Shown here: piece by piece, positions 35,281 to 49,000 of the stretch | Layout: each line of letters opens with the position of its first letter | How positions within the stretch are numbered: position 1 is the stretch's first letter | Source of the DNA: Pardosa pseudoannulata | Taxonomy: Eukaryota > Arthropoda > Arachnida > Araneae > Lycosidae | Reading direction: 5' to 3' | Length of the DNA: 64,000 nt | Assembly: GCA_032207245.1 (NCBI GenBank) | Contig: CM063501.1 | Span: 60,589,170 to 60,653,169 of the forward strand | Program-made: the position numbers and the translations under genes | Notes under the pieces: generated by a model | What the model saw: only the letters and a program-made list of their open reading frames with translations | Databases searched by the model: none | Told to the model about the DNA's origin: nothing

Positions 35281-35772
35281 TTAACACTAGATTTAAGGAT
35301 GTTGATTATATACCTATTTTTACTGAAGTGAGCCAATTTGACTCATACAAGAAAATTGAAGTTTTGTGCAAAGAAAATAGTTCCAAATTAATTTAAATAA
35401 AATGTTTATTATCAAAAAATTCATGGAAAACATTTTTTACATATAAAATCTGTTTTCGAAACACATTTTCCGCAAACATTTCTATTACATTTAGCACAAT
35501 GGTTTCTACATCTGTTTCTTTTGCATGATTGTTGAACTTGACAATTCTTCCGTGCGCCAGTAGCATGAATTTCTGTCATTGAAATGAAAGTGTTCTCGAC
35601 TTCTTCTCTATATTTACTTTATACTATACTTTATATACTTTATACATTATATTTACTTTATACTATACTTTATATTATATTATATTATATACTATATTTA
35701 TTTCATATATTTTACATTCTATGAGTCAAATTGGCTCACAACCATGAAAATAGGTATACCACATTTGATAAT
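35281..35772 (-). mobile_element. piggyBac-like remnant, family D
   Basis: A TTAACACTAGATTTAAGG start at 35281 resembles a piggyBac end. Inside it, TACCTATTTTTACTGAAG and GAGCCAATTTGACTCAT (about 35311-35354) face inverted partners ATGAGTCAAATTGGCTCAC and GAAAATAGGTATACC (about 35720-35760). The outermost right end is lost. Between the inverted repeats lies a transposase C-terminus in minus orientation, separated from the right repeat by low-complexity TATACTTTATA DNA where the rest of the gene should be. Confidence 0.7.
35421..35579 (-). pseudogene. piggyBac transposase C-terminal cysteine-rich domain remnant
   Basis: The minus strand is open from an in-frame stop upstream through the ATG at 35579 to TGA at 35421, 52 codons from that ATG. 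Cysteines fall as NC-Q5-C, RCRNHCAKC, VCGKC and ICKKCFP, the CxxC-rich zinc-binding pattern that ends many piggyBac/PGBD transposases. KYREEVEN precedes the ATG in frame. The catalytic DDD domain is missing. In active family members this domain binds the transposon ends, but here only the fragment survives. The assignment relies on cysteine spacing and position just inside the inverted repeat. Confidence 0.72.
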
Positions 35773-35876
35773 GTGAAATGAAGGGGTCTGCGGGGAAGAG
35801 GAATGAAAGTTTACATATATTTTATTACTTAACTAAAAACCAACGTACGTTTTTGAAAAGTGATATTAAAGTTTTA

Positions 35877-35910
35877 TATATATATATATATATATATATT
35901 TTTATATGAG

Positions 35911-35945
<35 letters not shown>
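35877..35945. repeat. two (TA)n tracts
   Basis: TA runs at about 35877-35900 and 35915-35945 are separated by TTTTTATATGAGTAAA. Confidence 0.95.
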
Positions 35946-35952
<7 letters not shown>

Positions 35953-37244
35953 TAATAATCTTGGGTACTTGATTTTACTTTCAACAATTCTGTTTCTATG
36001 ATGGACTGTAATTATCAATATTTATTCAATAAATACTTAAATTTAAAAAGGAAGAGAAATGAAATAAGAACTGCTTTTAAAAGGCAAATAAAATATCAAA
36101 AATCAGTTATTAATATTTCTACCTTAATATCACATTTTGATTTTTATTAATGAATACTTAAATTGATTTTGCAGCTTTTATGATTTTATGTCTTAATATA
36201 TTTTAAGGCGGCAATAACCTTTCGATCTGAAAAATCTTCAATTAAGCAGCCAATTTTTTATTAAATATAAAACAAAAACTCTGTTATTTATTTTGGATCA
36301 TTAATTAGGGTCTAAAATTATAAAAAAGTATTTAGTTTTGTTACATAGTTCAATGCTTTTTTTAAAAACATAAAATATGAACATTAAGTGGTAAAAATAA
36401 TAATCCACTTGCAAGACAACCTTTGAAATTTGTAAATTAGAATCTAATTTTTATATCAGTTAAAAGCTAATTACCATTATTATTTTGTGAACCTAAATAA
36501 TATAAAGGTTGGAACATTTTATTTTATAGCATGATAAATTTTAAATTTTTTAAAAATTTCCAATTTCTTAGCAGTTTTTAGTTTTTTAGTTCTAAAATGA
36601 GAGATACCTTTAAAGTTTACAGAATAAAACAGATTCAATTTTATATTAAAAGAAGTTAGTTTCTAATATAATAAATGTTCAAACTGTATTTTGTGGGTAA
36701 ATGGATTTTATTATTTTCAATTCGTGTACATTTTTATATTACTTTTTAAAAATATACTATTTGAAATGACAAAACTAAATAATTTATTAAAGCAAGAGCG
36801 TTGTTAAAGAACTTGTAAGATTCATTCTAAAAGAAGCAAAATATTTTATATTGAATCTAAAATTGATGCTATAATAAAGATTTTAATTCTCAAATGGTGC
36901 TACGTCACTTAACTTAAAAATTGGCTTCTATTGTGACACTGTAATCTCAGAGTGGTTGACTTTCGATATAAAATCAGCAGCTATTCAATAATTGCAAAAT
37001 ATGTCTTCAAAAATTAAATTGTCTATGCAAAAATTAAATTTTAAAAAGTCTAAATGTCCCCAAAAAGTCACCAAGCATGAAAACTAATAATCTTTTTACA
37101 AAATATTGCTAATCAAGTATCACTGCCTGTGAGTGAATAACTAAGCAACCTAATAATTATAAAATAAATATGACAGAACCGAGTAGCTAAGTAGTGTAAA
37201 AAAATATGCAATTATAATTTTAAAAGAGTTATGCAATTATGATA

Positions 37245-37399
37245 TTAACACACTGTGTGCAGGTACATTTCGTAGAGGAATTGTACAGCGAGCGGGCGTT
37301 TTGCTCGTAAATTTAGTTATTCAGTTAAATCTCAATAGATCGAAAACTATTTCATATTTTAACCAACTTTTCGTATTTTATATTGAAATATATAAGCAA

Positions 37400-37400
<1 letters not shown>
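37245..37400 (-). mobile_element. piggyBac-like MITE, family A, truncated copy
   Basis: From TTAACACACTGTGTGCAGG (37245) the sequence follows 63166 onward for about 155 bases (AGCGGGCGTTTTGC, TAGTTATTCAGTTAAATCTC, TTTTATATTGAAATATAT). It then dissolves into TA-rich DNA (37400-37495) and never reaches the other end. Sister units carry ATATTAATATAG at the same place, i.e. the unoccupied TTAA. Confidence 0.88.
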
Positions 37401-37432
<32 letters not shown>

Positions 37433-37495
37433 ATATATATATATAATATATATATATATATTTATATAATATATATATATAATATATATATAATA
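37400..37495. repeat. (TA)n-rich tract
   Basis: TA runs with ATTTATATAAT interruptions lie at the point where the family A copy is cut off. Confidence 0.95.
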
Positions 37496-38000
37496 TCATT
37501 TTCGCAAGGATAAATAATTTTAAAATAAATATGACAGAACCAAGTAGTTACGTAGAGTAAAAAGTATGCAATTATTATATTAATATAGCATATAATTTTA
37601 CATATGCCACAAAAATTAAACGGTTTATTTCTTTAGTAAAAATTCTATTACCAAAAAACAATCTTTTCATATTAAAGTGAGGCAATAACTAAGCAGCCTA
37701 ATAATTATAAAATAAATAGGACAGAACAGAGTAGTTAGGTAGTGTAAAAAGTATGTAATTATGATATTAATATAGAATATAATTTTACACATACCACAAA
37801 AATTAAACATTTATTTCTTTAGTAAAAATGTTATTACCACGAACCAACCCTTTCAGATTAGAGCCATTCTTTTGTAGCTTTTTTTCATTATTAGTCATTT
37901 ATCGTAAAATGACAAAGTTCTTGCAGATGATTTCTTTAGACTGAACTCATCTAATGTTTATGTATAAGTTCCAGGATATCTATCATATTAGGTAATTCCC

Positions 38001-38430
38001 GCTGCCCTTAGAATCATTTGCTGACATTTCATGGATAAATAGTGCATTAATATATATAATTATAAACAAATTATCAGTTATCATAAAGCATTTAACTAAA
38101 TATATAGTAAATTTTCTAGAAAAAGACACACAGAAAGTGTGATTTTTTATAACAGAAAGTTAGATTATTAGGGATCATTAATATGACTTATATGTAATCA
38201 TTTGTATAAGCTTAATGCTTCACAGCTAAAAAAATGACACTATGTTATTTTCATTAACTACTTTTGCAAAAGATTTTCCTACATTACAAATTTAATACTC
38301 TTCTGATTGAATATAAAACTTTAAATATGCATATCTGAAAATTCTTATTTCGTTACACGTCTGCAGTAGAAAACTTTTATGAATATGTGTATGTAAATCA
38401 GTGCTATTTAAAATACCGGTCACATAAAAT
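38001..38430. other. AT-rich non-coding DNA
   Basis: No feature seen. Confidence 0.45.
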
Positions 38431-38860
38431 TGTAGTCCCTGTTGTATTTACTTCCCCGGGTACTGGGAAAGGTAAAGGCTAGACAGCTAGCAAATTGATA
38501 AAATGCAGGTTTTAGTCGTGCCATTCTATAAAGAGAACAAGCGCAAGTCCGAGTAGAACTTAAATTTTATTTAAGAGCTTCTAAAAAAGACATGCTTAAC
38601 AGTCAAAGGCAGACGTGGGAATGAACATGAAAAAAGCGTGCTGAAACAGGATTGGACCCACAGCGATCGGCGCATAGAACTTTTTTCAAGTGACAGGTAA
38701 CTTAGTCAGCGAATTTTAACAATAAAAATTAACTTAGATCGGATAGAAAAAATGAGCTATTTTTCAACGACAGCTGTAAAAATGCAGTGAGTGGACAGAA
38801 AATCTGCATCTATTCCAGATAAAGCATTGGGAAATAGGTTGGTAGAATTTTAACTCGAGG
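38431..38860. other. unique, less AT-rich block
   Basis: Contains TACTTCCCCGGGTACTGGG, GCGATCGGCGCATAG and CGACAGCTGTAAAA (an E box). It has no long open frame and no repeat partner in the window. It could be conserved non-coding DNA or simply unique sequence. Confidence 0.25.
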
Positions 38861-40539
38861 ACACTCCTTTAATTAAGACATTTTGTGACTAAGAAAATAG
38901 ATTTGAAGGAATAAGAATGTAAAATGAATAGATAATTTATGAGCTATTAAAGTGAAATAATTTTTTGATATATTACATGCATATATTTTTATCTATGCAT
39001 GACTATATAATATATAGTAAGCCTATATAATGCATTTATGCATATAAACATGTTTTTCTAGGAGCCGGTAAATCACGCTTTAAATTTTTCTATAAAATTA
39101 TTCTGTATTGCTATTTATTCTTATTATACCTTTCTTAATTTTAATAACATTGCACTATATGATTAGCATATCCAAATGAACATTGAAAATAATCTTAAAA
39201 TTTATGTTCAAGAAAAGTGTGTTTCATCAATCTGAAGATTAGAATCTCTGTTAAATATATGTTATAGTTTAGCTTAGCAGGAAAGCAAGTTATACCGTAT
39301 ATTTTGGGGTGTTACATATAAATTTAGAAGACTAATATTAGAAACAAAATGGCTGCTGTAAAGTAGTCCAGCTATCTATCCTCATCCATTCATTAAATAA
39401 TTGTTTTTCCTCTCCATAATTTCACTCTACAGTCATCTTATTATTAATGATAGATCACGGGGTCGGAGAAATTTTCTGCTCTTGTATGATAAACAAATAT
39501 TACTAGGAAAATTTGATGATGTAGTAATTCCTAGGAATATAGAAGAGAATCTTATCCTCACAAATGAATCTGCTATTTAAAATATAAACAATATACATAA
39601 ACAATTTCTTATCAATATCGATCATTCAGACTAATAAGATAAAAGAATACTAATGACATATTTCATCAATTTTTTATGTAGATTTGTTTGATGAAAGAAA
39701 TGACTTTGAAGTTGCAAAGCAGCAATATTAAGGATACATAGTACTTTTCTAAACTTAAAATCTCCATTTTAACAGACTTTTCCAATTCATTTTATATAAT
39801 AAAAATTTTAGCTGTTTTCAGAGATATCAGAAGATTTCAGAAGTTTTTTATAACGCCCTAGATTTTAAAACAATATTTAATTTTCTCATTCTAAGTAGTA
39901 TATTTTTATAATAACATAGAAAATAAGCATCAACAGAAAAAAATCAAATTCACTCACCTACAATATAACTTTTGACATAGTCATTTTAAGAAACTGTACT
40001 GTTATACCAAATTGAAGTTAAATATCAATTTTATTTTGTAAACCTAAAACTTGAACCATATGAGTTATCTAACTTCTCGGTTAAATTGCTGGTTAGATTT
40101 ATCTCAGCTATTGATCTCTTTGAGACTTAATTGTTAATATTCTTAATTTATTGCTGGGACTCTTTTATTCCAGTTATTGAGGGGGGGGGGGTTCAGTACA
40201 ATAGGCCTTGGGCATAGTGCTGGTGCTCTTATGGGCCACCCCACCTTAAATCTATATCTAAATCTAGACCTAAAACTTTAAAATTAGCATTCATCATTCT
40301 ATAAAATCATTCTAATGCAACTGAGGTTAAAAACATGCATTCGTATTATCTTTTTGGCATAAAAAATAAATTTTCAATTTCCAAGTTTTAAAAGTTACTT
40401 TGCTGCTAAATGGATTTCTACTTTTTGTTTCACTTTTTGTATATATTTTATATTTAAAAAATGAATTGCTCCAAGAAAACTAAGCAGTTTATAGAAATTT
40501 ATTAGTTATCTAGAATTTTTTTTATCTAGATAAAGCAAA
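38861..40539. other. AT-rich DNA with a G11 run and dispersed-repeat scrap
   Basis: An 11-base G run at 40181-40191 is followed by TAGGCCTTGGGCATAGTGC, TGGTGCTCTTATGGGCCACC and CCACCTTAAATC. This short GC-rich scrap looks like the end of a dispersed retroelement, though I cannot name it. Nothing else is recognised. Confidence 0.35.
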
Positions 40540-41200
40540 ACGTTTATTTTATTTTAATCAAATATTGAAGGGTTTTCAGATATAAAAGTACTACATGCCT
40601 TGTAGGTGATTCTGAAGTTGCCATATTGTATTCATTTAGCTCATTGTTTATTTCAACTTGATTCATTGTTTGTTTCAACTTTTATTTTATTTTAATCAAA
40701 TATTGAAGACTTTTCAGATATAAAAGCACTACATGCCCTGTAGGGGATTCTGAAGTTGCCATATTGTATTCATTTAGCTCATTGTTTATTTCAACTTGAT
40801 TCATTGTTTGTTTCAACTTTTATTTTATTTTAATCAAATATTGAAGACTTTTCAGATATAAAAGCACTACATGCCCTGTAGGGGATTCTGAAGTTTCCAT
40901 ATTGTATTCCTTTAGCTCATTGTTTATTTCAACTTGATTCATCGTTTTTTTTCAACTTTTATTTTATTTTAATCAAATATTGAAGACTTTTCAGATATAA
41001 AAGTACTACATGCCCTGTAGGGATTCTGAAGTTGCCTACATGTATTCCTTTAGCTTCATTGTTTATTTCAACTTGATTCATTGTTTGTTTCAACTTTTAT
41101 TTTATTTTAATCAAATATTGAAGACTTTTCAGATATAAAAGCACTACATGCCCTGTAGGGGATTCTGAAGTTTCCATATTGTATTCCTTTAGCTCATTTT
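40540..41200. repeat. tandem array, 138-bp unit x5
   Basis: TAATCAAATATTGAAG occurs at 40555, 40693, 40831, 40970 and 41108, a 138-139-bp period. Each unit includes TACATGCCCTGTAGGGGATT (first unit variant) and CTTGATTCATTGTTTGTTTC. Units 2, 3 and 5 are the closest. Confidence 0.96.
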
Positions 41201-41448
41201 TAACCTATGAGAAAAATAAAATTTCCTCTGACCTCTTTGTTCATTTGGGTTCTAGAACCTAAATGCTGGTAAATCAGTTTACTGATATAATGGTAAATTG
41301 TAAAATATAAAGGTAAATATTTACGGGTAAACAAAAAAATTAAGGCTAATACTAAAAAAAAATTTTAAGTAAAAATTTATATAAAATTTGGGTAAAAATA
41401 ATAACCCTCCTGAGAATTTTTTTATGTACAAATTCGAACCCTATAATT

Positions 41449-41750
41449 GCCGAACGATGATCGTATGGGTTGGAAACTGCTCTGCAGTACTAAATTCCAT
41501 GGATTTGAACTCTCCTTTTAGCATGTATGTGCATAGCTGTCCGGTAGAAACTTAGCATCCTAGCATCTCTTTCTGTCATCATCCTTCTAACGATAGTCAC
41601 ATGTGTAGGGCGTTGCTCTACGGAACCTAATTTCGGGGGTTCGAACATCACTACTGGCATAAATGTACGATATTGGTAGTGAGTAGTAGGTTCCGGTTTC
41701 ATAACTTATGAGTAGTAAAAGCAGTAGACCATAGCGCTCCAACCCAAACT
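41449..41750 (+). mobile_element. SINE-1 relic, two tRNA-like heads in tandem
   Basis: Head 1 begins GCCGAACGATGATCGTATGG with a weak B box at CATGGATTTGAACTC. Head 2 has ACGATAGTCACATGTG, CGTTGCTCTACGGAACC and GGGGGTTCGAACATC. The shared SINE-1 3' end, AGCAGTAGACCATAGCGCTC, follows head 2. Both are more diverged than the 23.9- and 48-kb copies. The minus 70-codon frame over it is incidental. Confidence 0.65.
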
Positions 41751-43199
41751 ATATCCAGCATATAAACCATCCGGTCAGCGAATGAAGAACCTGATAGATT
41801 ATATTAAGCAGCTAGATTCTTTTGCATTAAAATTTGGTCTCCCTCAGGTAATACAACTTTTGAAAAATTAATCACTTTACGAACATACTCTTAAAAAAAA
41901 AACATTAAGCTATTAAAATTTTGTGATACAGGAATGTTGTTCTATGGATGGTTGCATTACAAATATTGAGTTTTAATCTTATAATTATTTTAATTAAATA
42001 AGATAGTAAATAAATTACTTTTATTATTGAATTTTTTGCCATAAATGCTTACTTTTTACATTAAGTTAGTGTTTAGTATTTTGTCTTTGAAATAAAAGTA
42101 CACAAACCAAAAATTATTATACGTAATTAGTGCTTAAAACCTTTTATGTATTTTCCTAAACATTTTGATGAAATAACACTTGATACTGTTTTGCACGCTG
42201 AGTTTTATATGCTGTACGGCACAGTATTGAAAAAACTAAGACCAAATAGATCGGTAAATACTGATAAACCATTATTCAGATTATATGCGGTATTACAGAT
42301 AAATTAAAAAGTCTGTAAATTTACAAGCCCGGCTAGTCCCCAGGATCTTAGTTGACATAACTTGATTTTTCAACTCGAAAAGCTACTTCATCGTATGTTT
42401 TCTTTTTCGCTCTTTAATAGCGTTTTGAAAAAGCAATCAAAATTGAAACTTCTTGTTTATTATTTCCTCTTTTCTTGGTTTTTCCTTACTGACGCGGAAA
42501 TACAGCATAGGGGTGGTTAGGCATCTGATGTAGTCTTCCGCACTCCTTTGATGCTTGCGGCATTTTAATTTATTTTTATCCGCAAGAGATGGTGATGAAC
42601 TTTATACTATGGGTATATTCTTTAACAAATCATTTTTCAAGCTTGGTTAAAAAATTTAGTTTGCAGGTTATCTTTATCTCAAAGTCCACTGTTGTTTCTA
42701 CGTTATTTTTACCTAAATTATTACTCTGTTAATCACGTATTGAAATACCTTTGCATTTTTCTTTTCAGACTTTTATTTTTTTTTTCGAATTTGTATAAAA
42801 TATTCATCTCTGATTATTGTATATCTCAATGAAATTTATTAGCCTCAATTCAATCATAACGTCTGTTCGGGTTAGCGTTAATAAAATTCATCTACTTAGT
42901 AGATGCTAAGTAAAAGTCTGGTTAAAATTATGCCAATAAAATTCCTGTATTACTCATATATGTTATAAATAAAATAAGCTGATTTAATTTTAAGATATCT
43001 CTTTTCGAATGAGCATTAAAACTTTTTTTTGCCTCATAAAAATTATAAAATGGGGTTGACTTCATTGACGATTTGATTTAGCTCTTTATTTTTGCCTAAT
43101 AGTATTTCAAATTTATTGAAAAAAGTAACTAAATATATTCGTAAAGCATGTTAAAAGTGATTTATATTAAAATCAATGTTAAGTATACTAACTCATTTT
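41751..43199. other. AT-rich non-coding DNA
   Basis: A slightly GC-richer patch near 42490-42600 (GACGCGGAAATACAGC, GGGGTGGTTAGGCATC) is the only departure. No gene or repeat is recognised. Confidence 0.45.
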
Positions 43200-45880
<2,681 letters not shown>

Positions 45881-46320
45881 ACCGGGTCTCAGAAGTCCGA
45901 AAAACAATTACAAGTGCCACACAAATAAAGACGGATGGGTCCGCAAAGACTGATTGCCTATAATCATGCATTCGAGAAGCGCAGCAACCGCAATAAATCT
46001 GGACATAAAATTTGTAGTGCTTGTTGACAACAAGGAGCTTAGAACAGTGATGTGTGGTCTTTCGGGAATTAGCCGTGCAGATGGATATCCCACCACGTGT
46101 CATTACGTCTTTCCGTTACCTACATCAGCGCGATGTCCTCTTGCCGTCACACCGACTGACAAATGGTAAGCGACGGAGTTGTCTTCATCATTCGGTCCTT
46201 AAGCTTTTAGATATTTGATCGACCCAATACGTAATGAATTGAAGGAGACGTCGGATAAATGACAGTCCCACTGTCATTATTCCTCCTCTTATTAATGATG
46301 TCACACAGATGTAACATATA
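45881..46320. promoter_or_regulatory. GC-richer island with TALE-type palindrome
   Basis: The island starts exactly where the 325-bp array ends. It contains CCACCACGTGTCATTACGTC (E box CACGTG), TGTGGTCTTTCGGG, ATTAATGATGTCA and the palindrome at 46258-46278. Frames of 60-90 codons are open on both strands and unrecognised. A developmental enhancer would fit the motif content, but this is inference. Confidence 0.3.
46258..46278. promoter_or_regulatory. perfect 21-bp palindrome of TGACAG sites
   Basis: AATGACAGT faces ACTGTCATT across CCC, giving two inverted TGACAG cores, the half-site bound by Meis/Homothorax-type TALE homeodomains. Confidence 0.35.
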
Positions 46321-46600
46321 GATTAAGGTAGATGATAGGCAGAAAAATATCATTTAAAGAAGTGAGTTTCAACAAAATAAGAGAGTCCGCAGAGGAATAT
46401 TCTGCAATTATAATTATTTTGTCCTTTTCTTAAGAGCTTCTGTTATCGCGTGTAGATCTGTCCTATTCGTTTCTGTCTTCGTGTGTCCACCTATACTTAA
46501 ATTTTCGGTAAAACGATCTAGCCTTGAAGATGTAAAATTAAGACAGATGTCTTAGGATATATATATAAGTAAAAAGTAAACTAAAAGTACAAGCGAATAT
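46321..46600. other. non-coding DNA
   Basis: No feature seen. Confidence 0.45.
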
Positions 46601-46860
46601 ATATATTTTGTATAAAAATTCCGAAGACGATCCCTTCATAAATTATTCCCTTAAACGGCCTTCGGCTACCTGGTACTGAAAAGATACCCGAAGTAAAGTT
46701 ATATCCCAAAGCCATCATTACGGCTCCAACAAAATTCACAAGTGGTGAAAACTTCATCTCTGCTGCTTTTCTCCCTTTCAACTCCTAATCTAAACTGGCC
46801 ACTGTGGCTACTTCACGCTCTCAAACAAGGGACTCTAACTAATGAAAACTTTATAGAGCC
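46601..46860. other. unique block, unrecognised 66-codon minus frame
   Basis: The minus frame 46781-46581 starts MKGRKAAEMKF and includes GYNFTSGIFSVPGS. It is hydrophobic but short, without splice context or family match that I can see. It is probably chance. Confidence 0.2.
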
Positions 46861-47153
46861 CTAGAAGCCAGTTTAGAAAATTCCGATCAAAAAGAGAATG
46901 TGTGCAGTTAAAAACTTTCAAAATTTTCAAGGATTTTTCTCAGATTTTTTAGAGTTTTCCAAGATATTCTTAGAGTTTAGATTGTTCGTGTCAGGCGATT
47001 TCGCAATTCATCTCGTTCCTTAAATGAAACAAGACCGTATTAGTTTTCTAGCGAAAATAAATATCTCCGCCATTGAAACAGTCTTCTGTTTCTTTATCAC
47101 AACATCTGGCCACAACTGCAATCCCCTCTTCTCCGTCGTACACTTAGATATAC

Positions 47154-47155
<2 letters not shown>
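46861..47155. other. non-coding DNA
   Basis: No feature seen. Confidence 0.4.

Positions 47156-47206
<51 letters not shown>
47156..47206. repeat. (CA)n(TA)n microsatellite
   Basis: About 17 CA followed by about 8 TA dinucleotides. Confidence 0.97.
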
Positions 47207-47512
47207 GTCAGTATATGAATAAAATTAACAATTTAAGGGTTTCAGAGCAGAAATGCATCTTTTAAAACAGGTGCATAAATCTTTAATAACACATTGTAAA
47301 AGCACTTGACGCTTAAGGATTGAGAGAGAGCGTCTTGGGAAAGGGTTACTGCATGAACCCTCGCTCAGTGTGGCTCCTTTGTTATAGTGTGGACGATAGC
47401 CACTCGCCGCCATGCTTGATGGTTGATTGTTAAACTGTGTAATATATATGAATAAAGACATTATAATGAACTAATTGCATATGAGTCTTCATGTGGCTGC
47501 AAAGTCAGTCAA

Positions 47513-47513
<1 letters not shown>
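47207..47513 (+). mobile_element. LTR-like or retroelement 3'-end block (uncertain)
   Basis: A GC-richer block (GGGAAAGGGTTACTGC, CTCGCTCAGTGTGGCTCC, CCACTCGCCGCCATGC) ends with AATAAA at 47451-47456. It sits between two microsatellites, as retroelement 3' ends often do. No terminal repeats or target duplication are confirmed. Confidence 0.25.
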
Positions 47514-47585
<72 letters not shown>

Positions 47586-47587
47586 TG

Positions 47588-47660
<73 letters not shown>
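47514..47660. repeat. (TA)n(TG)n(TA)n microsatellite
   Basis: TA to about 47563, TG to about 47593, then TA to 47660. Five overlapping YIYI/CVCV frames on both strands are artefacts of it. Confidence 0.98.
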
Positions 47661-47952
47661 TGGATGCCGCTCGACTCGGAGAAGTTCCAGTCCCCCTCCA
47701 TCCACATCTTTACATTTATACTCTGTCTAGAAAAGATTTTAATTGACTTTATAATTTTTCACAAAATAAACAAAAAAGTAAAAAATAGATGCTCTTAAAC
47801 AAAATATCTATTTTTCTATACTCTTTTCTTTACATTTATTTAACTTTCAGGAAAGTTCTACGATGACTAAATTTTGTAGTCAAATTTCGCACTATATATC
47901 CAAATTTGGTAACTTAACTACATTCTTTGCAGCCACATTGTTCGCACCTATT
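47661..47952. other. non-coding DNA
   Basis: No feature seen. Confidence 0.4.
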
Positions 47953-47962
47953 CCAGGTCACG

Positions 47963-48142
47963 CAGCCGAGCGATAGCCTAATGGTAGAATGGTGCTCTCC
48001 GGTACCGAAGTTCGCGGGCTCGAATCCCAAAGATGGCATGGCCGTTATTAGCCGTTCGGAATCGGCTTTAAGCACTAGGTCCCGGTCTCATTAACACTCG
48101 TGTTACAAAACAGTAAACCGTAGTGCTCTAAACAAACCAAAA
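47963..48142 (+). mobile_element. SINE-1, intact copy with 10-bp target duplication
   Basis: The head GCGATAGCCTAATGGTAG and B box GCGGGCTCGAATCCC lead into TTAGCCGTTCGGAATCGGC, AGGTCCCGGTCTCATTA and CAGTAAACCGTAGTGC, then an AAACAAACCAAAA tail. CCAGGTCACG flanks it at 47953-47962 and 48143-48152. It is similar in length to the 23929-24112 copy (180 vs 184). Confidence 0.93.
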
Positions 48143-48152
48143 CCAGGTCACG

Positions 48153-49000
48153 TAGCATTCCCTTCCGTTACACGGTTTTCCTAATGCAATTTTAGAAAAC
48201 AATATTTAAAGGTACTTTAAAGTCAATCATGGGTAGCCCTCATAGATATGTCTAAATTAATTCTTTAGCGAACAAAAAGTCATCCAATTGTATAAGCAGA
48301 CTTTAAAAACCCATCAATATTTATGAGTACTTTTAAAGTTCTTGTAAACACATCAATTTATAATTAAGTATAATCTAAAATGTAGTCACCCGCAGAAACC
48401 TTTTAACAAAAGACTTACCATTTTAATTTTTAAATAATTCATAATAGTTGTTTCATTTTTATTCTTTATTGTCTGTGGCTTTTTTTTAATTGTTTGTATT
48501 TCAACAGGTGGCATCACCCTGCAACTGTTTATATTTATATATTGTTTTTATTTATATTTATATATTTATTTATTGTTTATTAGGTTTTTTACTCAAGGCC
48601 AGGAAAAGATGTCTGTTAGTTTGATATTCCGTGTGTTTTTAATTCTATTCATTTAATCTGTATTTTATTCATATTCATCTGGAAAACATATATTGAAAAC
48701 CTAACATAATTCTTAATTCATTTTGTGTACTGTGAATTCATCGTGATGTGTTGCATAATTAAATGAAAGTTGTGTTCGACAATAGACTTCTGTTTTCATC
48801 CATAATGTCGGTTTCTACAGATCCTTCATAGCAAATCAGAAGGATAAAAAGAAGATAAGCAATTGCCTATGCAATTGTTGGTTATCATTACTGCTGGACA
48901 TTTCTATTAATTAACTGACTTAAAACGAAAATTCAAGCTTCATGTTTTATTCAAAGTAAAATTCGTTCTATTAATTACAAAACAATACATAAGTATATGC
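48153..49000. other. AT-rich non-coding DNA
   Basis: TATTTATATTTATATATT-type sequence around 48530-48590. Nothing else is recognised. Confidence 0.5.

Larger units (their letters stand above)
34531..36889. mobile_element. 2.4-kb fold-back structure with about 170-bp inverted arms
   Basis: The left arm 34531-34700 (AAAATCTTTATTATAGCA, TAAAATATTTTGCTTCTT, ACAAGTTCTTTAACAACGC, AATTATTTAGTTTTGTTATT, ATGTACACGAA) recurs inverted at 36718-36889 with the same order and scattered mismatches. No transposase of its own is visible. The interior carries the family D piggyBac remnant and TA tracts, and the remainder is AT-rich. A fold-back transposon or an inverted segmental duplication would both fit. 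Confidence 0.7.
37127..38000. repeat. host repeat, about 187-bp unit x3, also at 63730-63926
   Basis: TAAAATAAATATGACAGAAC and close variants recur at about 37160, 37520 and 37706. Units 2 and 3 run through ATATTAATATAG, CACAAAAATTAAAC and TTTATTTCTTTAGTAAAAAT. The last unit continues to GATGATTTCTTTAGACTGAA. The same sequence reappears at 63730-63926. Unit 1 is interrupted at its TTAA by a family A element. Confidence 0.88.

Noticed and set aside
46581..46781. Membrane transporter fragment (GYNFTSGIFSVPGS)
   Set aside because: A faint resemblance to the SGIF motif of amino-acid transporters only; 66 codons, no further helices in register and no exon signals.
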